DNA of 64,000 nt from a virus. Below are positions 14,586-23,909 of this stretch, piece after piece. The stretch covers positions 1-64,000 of the IMG/VR virus record IMGVR_UViG_3300007516_001784; one strand, 5' to 3'. The notes under the pieces were generated by a model, which was given only the letters and a program-made list of their open reading frames with translations, was not told the origin of the DNA and did no database searches. The translations under genes and the position numbers were made by a program. Numbering within the stretch: position 1 is the first letter of the stretch; every line of letters starts with the position of its first letter.

Positions 14586-17042
14586 ATGGCAAAACGCACA
14601 ACATCAACTCGCAATGTAACGCCTAGTAGAGCTTCGCCTCAAGCTATGTTAGCCGCTACCGAACGTTCAAACGCTCGTGCTGCTCGTCAAAAAACAGAGG
14701 GATACTTCTATGGTAACATGGGAGATAGTATTGAGCGTCGTCACAGTGGGTTGGACGGTTCGCCTTTTGGTGGTTTTGGCAACGGCAGTGATGCTGGCCA
14801 GGGCACAATGGGTGCTGGCTCATCTTGGAATGCACAAGGTTTTGGTAACTACTTTGGCACCGGCCTTCTTAACGGCTTTGGTCGCATGTCTGGAGGAGCC
14901 GCTGGCGGTGCGTCAGGTGGCTTTACCTATTTAAAGCGTTTCTCTTCGAACGCTGCCTTCAATCATGGCATCATCGCTCAATGTCACATGGCCTATCTTG
15001 GCTATGGTATTGTTCGCAATATTGTAGACCTATATGCCGACTTCGCCACCGAAGGTGTAGAAATTGAGCATCCCGACGCTTCTGTGCGAAATTTCTATCG
15101 TACGTGGGCTCGTAAGATTGGCCTTGAAGAGCGTTGTCATAACATGTTTCTCAATCTGTTCGTTTCAGGACAGACGTTTGTGCATCGTCGTTGGGCCACT
15201 CTTGATGAAGGCTCTAAGAGAGCAATGAAACGTTCAGAGGCTTCCGAGAATATTGGCGACACTCTGATCGTGCGTGGTAAGACACGAGATACTTCAATTG
15301 AAGCTCGCGAAAACGATTTCATTGATTGGTTCCTTTCGAAGAAGGGCAACGAATATATCAGTGATCTTACAAAGGCAGACAAGAAGGTCGTTGGCGATGC
15401 ACCGCCCTCTGCAAGCGAAGAGGGGTTGCCACAGAATACTTCCAAGCAGATTCCGTGGGGCTATACGTTTCTGAATCCGCTTCAAATGGAGATGCGAGGT
15501 CGCAAGATTCGTGGTGACTCATACTGGGTCATGGCCCTAGATAAGCGTGATGCCCTTGATGTAGCTCGCGGCCTTGGCATGCGAAGTTCTCAGGATTTGG
15601 GGACGACCGAAGTGAATATCCCTCGTGAGTTTCTCACTCGCATGAATTCATATCAAGGTCCCGGTTCTGGTTATTCTGCCGAGATCAAGCTTACAAAAGA
15701 AGAGTTGAGTGTCGTTCAGGCACCCGGTAAGTTTGATTGGTTTGACTGGGCCGTACCGTTTGTCTACCCGGCTCTACAAGCCTTGTACTTCAAGGACTGT
15801 CTACGCTCGATGGAAATTCGTGCATGTCAGTCTATCATTAATGCCGTTTTCTTGTATAAGCTTGGTAATCTCAAAGAAGGTTTTCCAGCAGAAGATGAAC
15901 ACTTTGAGCGTCTAGCAGACATGTTGCAGATGCCTGGATCGGTCATGAATATTCTATGGAATGATCAGATTTCAGCCGAAGTGATTCAACCAAAAGTTGA
16001 AGGTATTTTTGACATTGACAAGCACAAGTCGGCTGATCACGATATCATGACCGCACTAGGCGTTCCTGAAGTCTTGACTGGTGGTGGCGGTGGAAGTTTT
16101 TCGAATTCGTTCATTGCGGTATCGACCGTATTAGAACGTCTTGAATCCTATCGTAATCAAGTTAAAGACTGGCTCATGGGAGAAATGAAGATCGTCGCTG
16201 ATGCGATGGGATTCCAAAAACTACCCACTATTAGATTTGGCAGAACAAGTCTTCAAGATGAGAAGGCTTATCAAGCTTTCGTCACTGGTCTTTATGACCG
16301 TAACATTTTGTCTGCCGATACACTTCTTCGTCAAGCTGATACAACTGTTGATACAGAGGTAGCCAAGCTGAAGGAAGAAAACAATCTTCGTGAACAGGGC
16401 GTTCTTGAAATGCGTGGACCGTTTGTCAAGTCAGACAACAAGGACGGCGTTCCTCAGCCACCGCCAAAGCCGGTCGCACCAACAGGTATTGACGGCAAGA
16501 AGACTCCAAAAACACCCAATGGTCGTCCCGCTGGAACGCCAACTGGCCCGACTGGAAAACAAGACAACCCTCGCAAGCCCAAGGGGCAGGGAATTGCCAA
16601 GCTTTCGAAGCTATTAGAATTGCACGATGAACTTTCTGAGCATGGTCGTTCTATCTTGGCTCGCCTAGAAGAATTCGTCGGCGACAGATATCTTCAAACA
16701 AAAGCAAAAGATAATCCTAATCTTAAGCATTTAAAGCAACTCAAGCTTGAAGAGCGTGAACGCCTGGAACAGATGATTTACAATGTGTTTAGTCACATGC
16801 CCGCTCCTGATAGCGATTCTCCGCTGAGCGACGATTTTATTGTAAACATGTTGCGTTCTGACGCCGCTGAGACAGTTAAGGTAGATGTACTTAATATCTA
16901 TACTGACAAGGTTGCTCAGTATAGCAAGTCGTTTGGTAAAACTCCTACTCGCGAGATGCGACGCCAGTTTATGGTGTCTGCTTGGACTCAAAAAGCAATC
17001 AAACAACACGTAGCACAAAAACCTGATGCACTGAGAGTATAG
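14586..17042 (+). CDS. Portal protein
   Basis: The 818-residue protein forms the dodecameric DNA entry ring of the head. It follows the terminase directly. Residues 60-115 are very Gly-rich. The fold core begins at about 130 (GIVRNIVDLYADFATEGVEI), and QTFVHRRW and the later EVLTGGGGGSFSNSFIAVST are typical of portal clip and wing regions. Residues 635-675 form a Pro/Lys-rich linker, followed by a helical C-terminal domain of about 140 residues that is extra relative to small portals. The assignment rests on location and motif pattern. Confidence 0.85.
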   Translation: MAKRTTSTRNVTPSRASPQAMLAATERSNARAARQKTEGYFYGNMGDSIERRHSGLDGSPFGGFGNGSDAGQGTMGAGSSWNAQGFGNYFGTGLLNGFGRMSGGAAGGASGGFTYLKRFSSNAAFNHGIIAQCHMAYLGYGIVRNIVDLYADFATEGVEIEHPDASVRNFYRTWARKIGLEERCHNMFLNLFVSGQTFVHRRWATLDEGSKRAMKRSEASENIGDTLIVRGKTRDTSIEARENDFIDWFLSKKGNEYISDLTKADKKVVGDAPPSASEEGLPQNTSKQIPWGYTFLNPLQMEMRGRKIRGDSYWVMALDKRDALDVARGLGMRSSQDLGTTEVNIPREFLTRMNSYQGPGSGYSAEIKLTKEELSVVQAPGKFDWFDWAVPFVYPALQALYFKDCLRSMEIRACQSIINAVFLYKLGNLKEGFPAEDEHFERLADMLQMPGSVMNILWNDQISAEVIQPKVEGIFDIDKHKSADHDIMTALGVPEVLTGGGGGSFSNSFIAVSTVLERLESYRNQVKDWLMGEMKIVADAMGFQKLPTIRFGRTSLQDEKAYQAFVTGLYDRNILSADTLLRQADTTVDTEVAKLKEENNLREQGVLEMRGPFVKSDNKDGVPQPPPKPVAPTGIDGKKTPKTPNGRPAGTPTGPTGKQDNPRKPKGQGIAKLSKLLELHDELSEHGRSILARLEEFVGDRYLQTKAKDNPNLKHLKQLKLEERERLEQMIYNVFSHMPAPDSDSPLSDDFIVNMLRSDAAETVKVDVLNIYTDKVAQYSKSFGKTPTREMRRQFMVSAWTQKAIKQHVAQKPDALRV

Positions 17043-17044
17043 TT

Positions 17045-17054
17045 TTAGCGTATT
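17045..17054 (+). promoter_or_regulatory. Late-promoter-like motif (C variant)
   Basis: TTAGCGTATT differs from the main form at one base. It lies just after the portal stop and 78 bases before the next ATG. A 7-bp hairpin, GTGCTGT/ACAGCAC (17081-17102), sits in the leader. Confidence 0.5.
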
Positions 17055-17132
17055 GTACATTACGGACAAAGCTACTGTCGGTGCTGTCCCAACACACAGC
17101 ACGAAGAATATTAGCTGTTCTAAGGATAAACA

Positions 17133-17906
17133 ATGAATTACGAGCAAGCATTCCGCAATATGGCCAAATCTCTGAATACCGGAGATATGAGCCTAGATCA
17201 AATCGGTCAGACGCCTGAGTCTCGCCCGCGTCAGGTTTACGTACCTTCTGATTCGATCACGGAAGGTTTTATTAGTGGTAGTATTGCTGGTCAGGTGTCG
17301 CCTAGACTGTTAGACAAGAAGGATCACTTTCCAGTCTTTACAGAAACTCAAGCACGTTCCAGTATGTCACGAGCAATGCAGTTGACAGAAGTTCCTGTCT
17401 GGTATAGCGGCAACATGGATGATCTTCGAAGAGAGGTCTATATGGGGATTGCCAAGGTCCATCCTGATCTTGTAGACATTGAAGTTAATGTTCCCGCGTC
17501 ACGTATTGTTGCCCTGTCAGACGGCATGACACCAGCCGAACAGAGCAAGAAGTCTATTGACAATCCAGCCGACGTTCAGAAGACTTTGGTTCCTGGTGTC
17601 AAGCGTCCAACCATCACGACTGCCGACGTTTTGAAGGTGTGTGAGAATGACGACATGCGTGTTGCAATTGCTGGCAAACTTCTAGAATGCATCGAAAATC
17701 AAGAAGCTGATATTGCTGGTGCCAAGAAGATGGCTCAAGTTCTTTTAAAGAAGGGCTTGAGTTCCGAGGAGTTCGATTTGCTTAGCACTTACTTGCAAAG
17801 TGATATTTTGCGTGAACTGATGTACAATTCAAAGTCTAACGCATCGACGGAAGTACGTCGTCGTGCCCTTCTAGACCGTTTGAAGCCAGAAAACAAAAAT
17901 GACTGA
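17133..17906 (+). CDS. Unknown head-module protein, 257 residues
   Basis: The N-terminal 80 residues look extended and polar, and the C-terminal half (about 165-250) is helical and charged. No family recognised. It sits between portal and protease with its own late-promoter-like motif, so it is probably made late. It may be an internal head protein, portal-associated factor or assembly chaperone. AAGGAT lies about eight bases before the ATG. Confidence 0.65.
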   Translation: MNYEQAFRNMAKSLNTGDMSLDQIGQTPESRPRQVYVPSDSITEGFISGSIAGQVSPRLLDKKDHFPVFTETQARSSMSRAMQLTEVPVWYSGNMDDLRREVYMGIAKVHPDLVDIEVNVPASRIVALSDGMTPAEQSKKSIDNPADVQKTLVPGVKRPTITTADVLKVCENDDMRVAIAGKLLECIENQEADIAGAKKMAQVLLKKGLSSEEFDLLSTYLQSDILRELMYNSKSNASTEVRRRALLDRLKPENKND

Positions 17907-17930
17907 AAACCAAGAAGAAGGTGAAGTAAA

Positions 17931-18170
17931 ATGTCAGCTCCTCTAAATTCTGGATTCAGTAACAACATCAACGTGATGCAGCTTCGTTCTAGTGGAACAA
18001 GTTTACAACGTGTGACTGATCGTACTATCGGCAACATCACTTCGCTTGCAACAGATCCGCCGTCTCCTCCGGGACTGGCACGTACTGTCATTGGCACGAA
18101 GGTAGATACTGATGGCGGCGTTGCTCACGACAATGAAACTACTGTAGAATTCACAGAAGGTGGCAACTAA
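17931..18170 (+). CDS. Unknown small protein, 79 residues
   Basis: A Ser/Thr/Asn/Gly-rich, low-hydrophobicity protein with PPSPPG in the middle, probably largely unstructured. No family recognised. AGAAGGTGAA lies upstream of the ATG. Its stop shares a base with the start of the His-rich gene (18170), so the two are coupled. It may be a small head-associated peptide. Confidence 0.6.
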   Translation: MSAPLNSGFSNNINVMQLRSSGTSLQRVTDRTIGNITSLATDPPSPPGLARTVIGTKVDTDGGVAHDNETTVEFTEGGN

Positions 18171-18580
18171 TGTGGAAACGTGAATATTTGTCCCGCAATC
18201 GCGGGCTGCAAGCTGATATATTCAGCGACGCAATGAAGGCCGCTGGTGCAAGTCCCGTCATTGCCGACACCCATCATTCCATTTTAAAGCCAAAGAATGT
18301 GCCCGTTTGGAATCATCGTCCAGCGACGCCAGCAGAAGAAGCTCTTTATATGGGTACGCACATTCATGCGGAATCTAATCCTCTTGGATTACATACTCAC
18401 GTTAAGGGTGGTAAATTAACTGGTGGACATAGCCACGGACCTCAAAATCGTTTTGGCGGACATCATCACAAAAAAGGTGCAATTGAAATATCTGTTTTGA
18501 TTGACGGTTCGCACATTCATGAGGCTGGTCGTAATTACCCGAACGGTGATCACGAGCACTGCCCTGAGAATTTTGGCTGA
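18170..18580 (+). CDS. Histidine-rich HxH-repeat protein
   Basis: The 136-residue protein has 16 histidines, most in six HxH units (HIH, HTH, HSH, HHH, HIH, HEH) between residues 63 and 132. Gly and Asn turns separate them, and a cysteine follows the last. In phage tail spikes such as T4 gp12, HxH strands coordinate a metal ion inside a trimer; here the density of units is much higher. A metal-binding beta-rich fold is therefore likely. The place between portal and prohead protease suggests a head or neck component. The first 60 residues are helical and polar. No family name can be given. Confidence 0.65.
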   Translation: MWKREYLSRNRGLQADIFSDAMKAAGASPVIADTHHSILKPKNVPVWNHRPATPAEEALYMGTHIHAESNPLGLHTHVKGGKLTGGHSHGPQNRFGGHHHKKGAIEISVLIDGSHIHEAGRNYPNGDHEHCPENFG

Positions 18581-18593
18581 GTCTAACCGACTT

Positions 18594-18603
18594 TTAGTTT
18601 ATT
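18594..18603 (+). promoter_or_regulatory. Late-promoter-like motif close to the protease start
   Basis: TTAGTTTATT lies only 9 bases before the ATG at 18613. If it works like the other copies, the transcript would be nearly leaderless or the real start would be downstream, so this copy is weaker evidence. Confidence 0.35.
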
Positions 18604-18612
18604 GGTTATGGG

Positions 18613-20499
18613 ATGAAATACAAAACCCAGTTATATTCGAAAGCGACGCTTCTCAAGCCTCAGACTGATAAGTTTAAGTCTGTTGCTTCGTCGCTAAAGG
18701 ATAAGTACGGCTTTGATCTAAAGCCGCAAATGGATCTTTTGTATCTTGAATCGTGTCTTGTTTCCGCTGGCATTCGAGCCGGTGTTAACGATAACGATGA
18801 CATCTTCACTCGTGAAGAGTGTTGGGCTGCTCGTCACACACCTGTATTGAAGCCCTTTAATTGGCAGCATCAGGACAAGGATATTGTTGGGGTCATTTAT
18901 ACGGTTCAAGCCCGTGATCTCAATGGAAACGTTCTTGATATTCATGACGAGAATGTACCAGAAAACGACTTCGATCTTTGGACAGAAGCCGTTATCTTCC
19001 GCTTGATTCATCCAGAACGTGCCCGCGAGGTTGAAGCTCGTGCGAAGGCAAATGATCTGTTTGTTTCTATGGAAGCTTGGTTTGACGATTACAGCTATGG
19101 ACTGTACGGCAGTAATGGACTGTCGAAGATCGTCGCCCGCAATGAGAAAACCTCTTTCCTTGATAAGCACTTGCGTGCCGCCGGGGGAGCAGGAAAATAT
19201 TATGATCCTGAGTTGGGTCAAGATATGCGAATTGGTCGCGTCTTACGTTCTATTACGTTTGGCGGATGTGGTTTGGTTGACCACCCAGCAAATAAACGTT
19301 CTGTTATCACGTCTGTTGATGTGATGTCAAGCGTAGCTGAGCAAGATCAGATTGAACTATTTCTGCAACAACTAATGGAATCGGAAGCAAATCCTTCACA
19401 GGAGTTAGCCGTAATGAACACACAAGCAAATGTAAATCAGCCTAATGTTGAGACGGCTATCGAATCCGTACTCGACAAGCGTGATCAGGTAGCTGCAAAG
19501 GCAGCCGCAGAGAAGGCATTGCAGGCCCGTGCAACTACAGCAGAAGTAACGAGCAAAGAACTCGAAGCTAAGAATGCTGAGTTGAACAATGCCCTCGAAG
19601 TCAAGAGCCAAGAAGTCCAGTCTTTGAACGATCAAACTGCCGCGTACGACGCTGCTGTTAAGAAGTTGGTCGAAGAGCATGTGACTGCTGGTGCGACGAA
19701 TGACGTACCGCCTGAGATCTCTAAGATCGACTTGGCGAAGACTGGTGCGGACGCTTTCGCTGCAAAGATAGCTTGGATTTCGCAATCGCGTGCAGCTCTC
19801 GCCGCTCGTGCCGCTCGTGCTGATGAGCTTGAAGCCAAGCTTGCCGAAGCGGAACTAGTCGTGCGTGAACAGGACGTTCGTTCACTTCTGAGTGATGTAA
19901 TGTCAGAAGAAGCAGTTGAAGCTTTTGTTGCTCATGCTACCAAACTCGATAATGACGGTTACTTGCAGTGGCGTGACATGCAGGAACTAATGGTCATTGA
20001 GGTTGCGAAAGCAGCGACGACAAGCACAGAAGATGAAGATGAAGATGAAGATGCTCCTGTCGCTAAGAAGGGCAAGATGCCGTTCCCGCCCAAGAAAGGT
20101 AAGGAAGCTAAGGCTGCCAATCCTTTTAGGGCTCTTCTAGAAAAGTATCATTCAGAGAGTACTGCCAATCCCGACACAAGTGTCGTGACTAATGGCGATC
20201 CTCTGATCAACTTCCCAGCCGGTACTGGCATCAACAGTGGTGTCAACTCTGGGCAGTTAAAGAATCCTCGTTACAAGATCGCTGGTGGTGCTGCCGGGAA
20301 CGACCCTTCGAAGGTGCTGGAAACAGCTAAGCCCAAGAATGGCGTTTCTCTTGCCGGTGCTTCTCAAGCTGGTAGCGATGGAGAGGCCGTTAACCCATTC
20401 CGCGTTCTCGCGAGCTTGGTAACGGATTCTAAGCAAGAGAGTGAAGATAATGAAACCCAGCCTAAGGCTCAAAAGCCCGGCTTTGACCCAATTCAGTAA
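18613..20499 (+). CDS. Prohead protease fused to scaffold
   Basis: Residues 1-230 are a prohead serine protease: WQHQDKDIVGVI gives His86, FVSMEAWFDD gives Ser152, and FGGCGLVDHPANKRSV is the usual end of this domain. Residues 285-450 are Ala/Glu/Lys-rich coiled coil, as expected of a scaffold. An acidic run (EDEDEDEDAP, about 477-486) and a Lys-rich stretch follow, and the last 130 residues are polar. Two NPFR motifs (NPFRALL and NPFRVLA) repeat near the end. The protease should cut itself and the scaffold during head maturation. It precedes the decoration and major capsid genes. Confidence 0.8.
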   Translation: MKYKTQLYSKATLLKPQTDKFKSVASSLKDKYGFDLKPQMDLLYLESCLVSAGIRAGVNDNDDIFTREECWAARHTPVLKPFNWQHQDKDIVGVIYTVQARDLNGNVLDIHDENVPENDFDLWTEAVIFRLIHPERAREVEARAKANDLFVSMEAWFDDYSYGLYGSNGLSKIVARNEKTSFLDKHLRAAGGAGKYYDPELGQDMRIGRVLRSITFGGCGLVDHPANKRSVITSVDVMSSVAEQDQIELFLQQLMESEANPSQELAVMNTQANVNQPNVETAIESVLDKRDQVAAKAAAEKALQARATTAEVTSKELEAKNAELNNALEVKSQEVQSLNDQTAAYDAAVKKLVEEHVTAGATNDVPPEISKIDLAKTGADAFAAKIAWISQSRAALAARAARADELEAKLAEAELVVREQDVRSLLSDVMSEEAVEAFVAHATKLDNDGYLQWRDMQELMVIEVAKAATTSTEDEDEDEDAPVAKKGKMPFPPKKGKEAKAANPFRALLEKYHSESTANPDTSVVTNGDPLINFPAGTGINSGVNSGQLKNPRYKIAGGAAGNDPSKVLETAKPKNGVSLAGASQAGSDGEAVNPFRVLASLVTDSKQESEDNETQPKAQKPGFDPIQ

Positions 20500-20510
20500 G
20501 GAGAGCAAAC

Positions 20511-20996
20511 ATGGCACTACAACCTAGTCGTCAAGTTTTCCAGACATACGTAGAAGGTACGTCATCTGGCGTCGCTGAACGCGGTGGAATCATGTCGTTC
20601 GTTCCTGGTGTTGCTGGGCTTGTAGCCTATGCTAACGCGGCTGCCGTTTCCGGTCAGCTTGTCCAACCGCTCGGTCTTCTTTTGGATGATGTTGAAAACC
20701 TCAACTATTACAATCATCCTGAATACCGTCAGCGTAACGTTGTGCCTCAGGGCAGCGTTGTGGGCATCTGCACGGAAGGTGAGTTCTGGACTGACTTTGT
20801 GGAAACGACTGGTCCGGGAGCAATCTCGGCTGGCACGTACGCCCCAGGTGATGTCCTTTACCTCGCCGACAACGGACAGGTATCGCGTAACAACGGAACG
20901 TTCAACAATGGTGCTACTGCTAAGCGTTTTGTAGTTGGTAAGGCCCTGTCTGCCCGTGGCAGCGACGGATTCCTAAAGGTCCGTATTGATCTCTGA
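20511..20996 (+). CDS. Capsid decoration-like protein A
   Basis: The 161-residue, beta-rich protein lies immediately before the major capsid gene, with AAGGAG upstream, where head decoration or stabilisation proteins are common. It resembles the protein encoded at 23337: shared elements are GLLLDDVENLN against GLQLNDIENVN, a central VGICTEGEFWTDF against VGVATQGDFLTDW, and an ending FLKVRIDL against FIKVRVDM. The two are paralogues. The role is inferred from place and size. Confidence 0.65.
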   Translation: MALQPSRQVFQTYVEGTSSGVAERGGIMSFVPGVAGLVAYANAAAVSGQLVQPLGLLLDDVENLNYYNHPEYRQRNVVPQGSVVGICTEGEFWTDFVETTGPGAISAGTYAPGDVLYLADNGQVSRNNGTFNNGATAKRFVVGKALSARGSDGFLKVRIDL

Positions 20997-21010
20997 TAAG
21001 GAGCACAGAC

Positions 21011-22048
21011 ATGAATTTCCAACGTTATCCGCAAGAAGCAATTGATGCACTACGTGCTACGGCTCACGCCGATAGTGAAGTACGTGCAAAGGCCCAGAAG
21101 GCGTTCGCTGCTGAATTGCAGTGGCCGCTCCGTCAGGGCGTGTTTGATCGTGACAACCTAGGTGGTATTTACGAGAAGCAAGTTCTCGCACCGGGTGCCC
21201 AGGCCAACTATCCTCTCGACTTCGTGAAGCCGGGCGATGAAGATCAATTCATTGCCTTCGCGATGCCGAAGCAGGGTCGTGTTCCTGAGCGTCACGTTGA
21301 AGGCGACGAGCTGTGGGTTCCGACCTTCCAGATCGCCAATTCGATTGACTGGTCATTGAAGTACGCAAAGGAAGCACGTTTCGACGTGATCATGCGTGCG
21401 ATCCGTGTGTACGAAGCTGGCTTCGTCCGCAAGATCAACAGTGACGGTTGGCGTACGATCCTTGGTGCGGCTGATGGCCGTGGCATGGTCGTAACGGCAA
21501 ACGGAGCAGCTCCGTTCACGGGCTCGACGCTCACTCCGACTGCGGCTGCTGGACAGTTCACGAAGGAACTGATCAGCCGTATGAAGACGGCAATGACTCG
21601 TGGTGCAGGCGGCAACGGTAACAGCGGTCGTCTGACCGACGTTTACCTGTCGATGGAAGCAATGGAAGACATTCGCGGGTGGGACGTGGATGAAATCGAC
21701 GAGTTCACTCGTCGTGAGATCTTCGTTTCGAAGGAATACGGCCTAGCTCAGATCTATGGCGTTGTTCTGCACGAAATGACCGAGTTCGGTGAAGGTCAGG
21801 AATACGAGAACTTCATTAAGACGACTCTCGGTCGTGCCCACCAGACGGTCAACTCTGTCACCTTGAAGGAGTTCGCCATTGGTTTGGACTTGAGCACGAT
21901 GGACTCATTCGTGATGCCGATTCGTGAAGAGTTGCAGACCTATGAAGACCCGGCCCTCTATCGCGAGCAGCGTGCGGGCATCTTCGGATGGATGGAGCAC
22001 GGCTTTGCCGTTCTCGATCCTCGCCGCGTGGTGATTGGCGAGTTCTGA
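21011..22048 (+). CDS. Major capsid protein (HK97-type)
   Basis: The 345-residue product follows the protease-scaffold and decoration genes in canonical order. Codon choice is visibly more GC-rich than in its neighbours, which fits high expression. EQHVEGDELWVPTF-like strands, the long helix FDVIMRAIRVYEAGFVRKI and the C-terminal RREIFVSKEYGLAQIYGVVL fit an HK97-fold subunit. There is no separate delta domain, as the scaffold is encoded upstream. AAGGAG precedes the ATG, and a strong terminator follows at 22075. Confidence 0.85.
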   Translation: MNFQRYPQEAIDALRATAHADSEVRAKAQKAFAAELQWPLRQGVFDRDNLGGIYEKQVLAPGAQANYPLDFVKPGDEDQFIAFAMPKQGRVPERHVEGDELWVPTFQIANSIDWSLKYAKEARFDVIMRAIRVYEAGFVRKINSDGWRTILGAADGRGMVVTANGAAPFTGSTLTPTAAAGQFTKELISRMKTAMTRGAGGNGNSGRLTDVYLSMEAMEDIRGWDVDEIDEFTRREIFVSKEYGLAQIYGVVLHEMTEFGEGQEYENFIKTTLGRAHQTVNSVTLKEFAIGLDLSTMDSFVMPIREELQTYEDPALYREQRAGIFGWMEHGFAVLDPRRVVIGEF

Positions 22049-22074
22049 TATTCGCTAGTCGATGAATGATACAT

Positions 22075-22105
22075 GGGCGGCGGCTGTAAGCCGCCGCCCA
22101 TTTCA
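22075..22105 (+). terminator. Hairpin terminator after the major capsid gene
   Basis: GGGCGGCGGCT (22075-22085) pairs perfectly with AGCCGCCGCCC (22089-22099) around a GTA loop, followed by ATTTCATT. The T-tract is broken, so termination may be partial. A late-promoter-like motif starts at 22106. Confidence 0.75.
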
Positions 22106-22115
22106 TTAGTGTATT
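22106..22115 (+). promoter_or_regulatory. Late-promoter-like motif after the capsid terminator
   Basis: TTAGTGTATT directly follows the capsid terminator and lies 21 bases before the ATG at 22137. The expected transcript start falls just before the ribosome-binding site AGAAGG (22123-22128). Confidence 0.6.
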
Positions 22116-22136
22116 ATCTATCAGAAGGCGGAACAT

Positions 22137-23009
22137 ATGGCTGGCGAAACAAAAATTCTCACTGTCGGTCAAGCTGCATCAGCCCTAGACATCTTTCTAT
22201 CCGCTAACGGTGCTCCTGTTAGTGGACAATATGTAGGGTTTAGGCTATTTGACGCTGCTAATGCTTCCGCCGTTAGCGGCGTTGCACTTAATCCTGAACT
22301 AGGACATTATACTGGTTCTGGCTTAATTCCCCCTGGTTATCAACTAGGTAGTTGGCATATTGATTGGACGATCGTTACGCAGACAAATTCAGTAGTCTTT
22401 GCAAGCGAACCATTTCAAGTCCAAGATGTATTAGTTTCTATTGGCTTTGCACCGCCAACAGATAAGACATCGACAATCTATGATGCTGTACGTATTGACA
22501 TTGGCGATCCCGAAGGTCATATCTTTGATGATAACTTTTTGCAGCACGTGCTTGTAAAAGCTGTTCGTAGACTGAATCAAGCCTTGGGGCTTTCGCGAAC
22601 ATCTAGACCTCAAGGAATCCCCGGTGGATTTGGTGGTCCTAAGATCCAGGTCGCTGAACTTACAGTCGATGTTGAGGCTGGTACTATTGAGCCCAACAAT
22701 GATGAATTGTGCGACTTGATTATTCTTCAAATGGAATACATCATTATCACTGCTGAGACATCTGCACTCAAGAGACTTGGGGCGTCTTTTGCTTCTGGTC
22801 CATTTGCAACTGTTGTAGGTGGTATTGGCAATGAAGGTATTTCGGTGACAAATGCCGACGGCGTGACGGTCAACATTAGTACTGGTCGTCTACAGTTCCG
22901 TACGACACTTCAACGTTTGGACGTTGAGACACGTAAGGAAGAACTTGAAACAGCAATTAAGCGTTTCTTGGGTCGTCAGACGGGGAATTACGGAAAATTG
23001 GTGTATTAG
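22137..23009 (+). CDS. Head-tail connector/adaptor-like protein
   Basis: The first 95 residues look like an Ig-like beta domain (LTVGQAASALDIFLSANG). Residues 108-150 (TSTIYDAVRIDIGDPEGHIF then LQHVLVKAVRRLNQAL) match the helical core of gp6-type connectors, which stack under the portal. The C-terminal helix includes RKEELETAIKRFLGR. It is the first gene after the capsid and is followed by other neck genes, which supports the call. The fusion with an Ig-like domain is unusual for a connector. Confidence 0.6.
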   Translation: MAGETKILTVGQAASALDIFLSANGAPVSGQYVGFRLFDAANASAVSGVALNPELGHYTGSGLIPPGYQLGSWHIDWTIVTQTNSVVFASEPFQVQDVLVSIGFAPPTDKTSTIYDAVRIDIGDPEGHIFDDNFLQHVLVKAVRRLNQALGLSRTSRPQGIPGGFGGPKIQVAELTVDVEAGTIEPNNDELCDLIILQMEYIIITAETSALKRLGASFASGPFATVVGGIGNEGISVTNADGVTVNISTGRLQFRTTLQRLDVETRKEELETAIKRFLGRQTGNYGKLVY

Positions 23010-23014
23010 ACACG

Positions 23015-23353
23015 ATGCTAGTTCATTGCAAAACCCCCCGTGGTGTACTGTATATCAATAACGAACCTATTTACGGTAGAGAAGATATGCACGATCCAGT
23101 TGATGTACCTTTTCAAGTCTATGAAAAGTGCAAAGATGCACTTGAAGACGCTACATATCGCGAGGGTTATCTTCGTGATAAGTTCGGATGGAATCAAGGT
23201 GAGATTGCGTTCACATATAGCGAATTGAAATGGCTACCTGAAAATACACTTCGTAAAATCGCCAAAGGAATTGGAACGAACGCCAAGAGAACTACTAAGA
23301 AGCAATTGGTACAAGATATTACACGAGCCCTTAGAGATGTCATTAAGACCTGA
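23015..23353 (+). CDS. Unknown neck-region protein with a SAP-like end
   Basis: The 112-residue protein has a C-terminal LPENTLRKIAKGIGTNAKRT stretch, then TTKKQLVQDI. This looks like a SAP or Rho-N-type helix-extension-helix that can bind DNA. The N-terminal half has short strands around CKTPRGVLYINNEPIYG. It begins 5 bases after the connector gene and overlaps the next gene by 17 bases. It may help DNA retention or neck assembly; no family can be named. Confidence 0.6.
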   Translation: MLVHCKTPRGVLYINNEPIYGREDMHDPVDVPFQVYEKCKDALEDATYREGYLRDKFGWNQGEIAFTYSELKWLPENTLRKIAKGIGTNAKRTTKKQLVQDITRALRDVIKT

Positions 23354-23909
23354 TCGTCAGACTCAGCAAGTCAACATTGATTTTCCTTGTCCATGGACAC
23401 AGGAACGTGGTGGTGTTTTGGGTTGGGCTCAGGCTTCTGGCATGTACTACCTTGAGTATGCTTTTGATCCTAGTGGTGTGCATATTGCCGGTTTACAACT
23501 CAATGATATTGAGAATGTTAACATGACTCGTCAACCGTTTCAGCAGTACATTCGTAATATCGACATTCCATTCGCCATAGTTGGAGTTGCCACCCAAGGT
23601 GATTTTTTGACTGATTGGATATATCCAGTTGGAGCTATCAATCAAGGAGATATCGCATACGCTGGTCCAAGCGGCATGATCACGAACTCGTCAACTTTCG
23701 GAGGCGAAGTGATTGGCAAGTTCATTGGCGTTTTGATTCCGAAGCCGCACTGGGTAACTTTGCGTGGTATGGGATTCTCTCGTCAATACATCGACACCTC
23801 TAAGCATTCCAAGCCACTGATCTGGGAGAATAATCCAGCGGACGCTATTCGTTTAGCTACGCCGGGCTTTATCAAGGTTCGCGTTGATATGGGAGCTAGC
23901 CTAAAATAA
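23337..23909 (+). CDS. Capsid decoration-like protein B
   Basis: I place the start at the ATG at 23337 (MSLRPDRQTQ); the frame is open upstream, but that part lies inside the preceding gene. The 190-residue product is a paralogue of the protein at 20511, with shared GLxLxDxENxN, the central GDFLTDW and the ending FIKVRVDM. It has an extra stretch of about 25 residues before the end. Having one copy on each side of the capsid and connector genes suggests two related decoration or neck proteins with different positions in the particle. Confidence 0.65.
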   Translation: MSLRPDRQTQQVNIDFPCPWTQERGGVLGWAQASGMYYLEYAFDPSGVHIAGLQLNDIENVNMTRQPFQQYIRNIDIPFAIVGVATQGDFLTDWIYPVGAINQGDIAYAGPSGMITNSSTFGGEVIGKFIGVLIPKPHWVTLRGMGFSRQYIDTSKHSKPLIWENNPADAIRLATPGFIKVRVDMGASLK

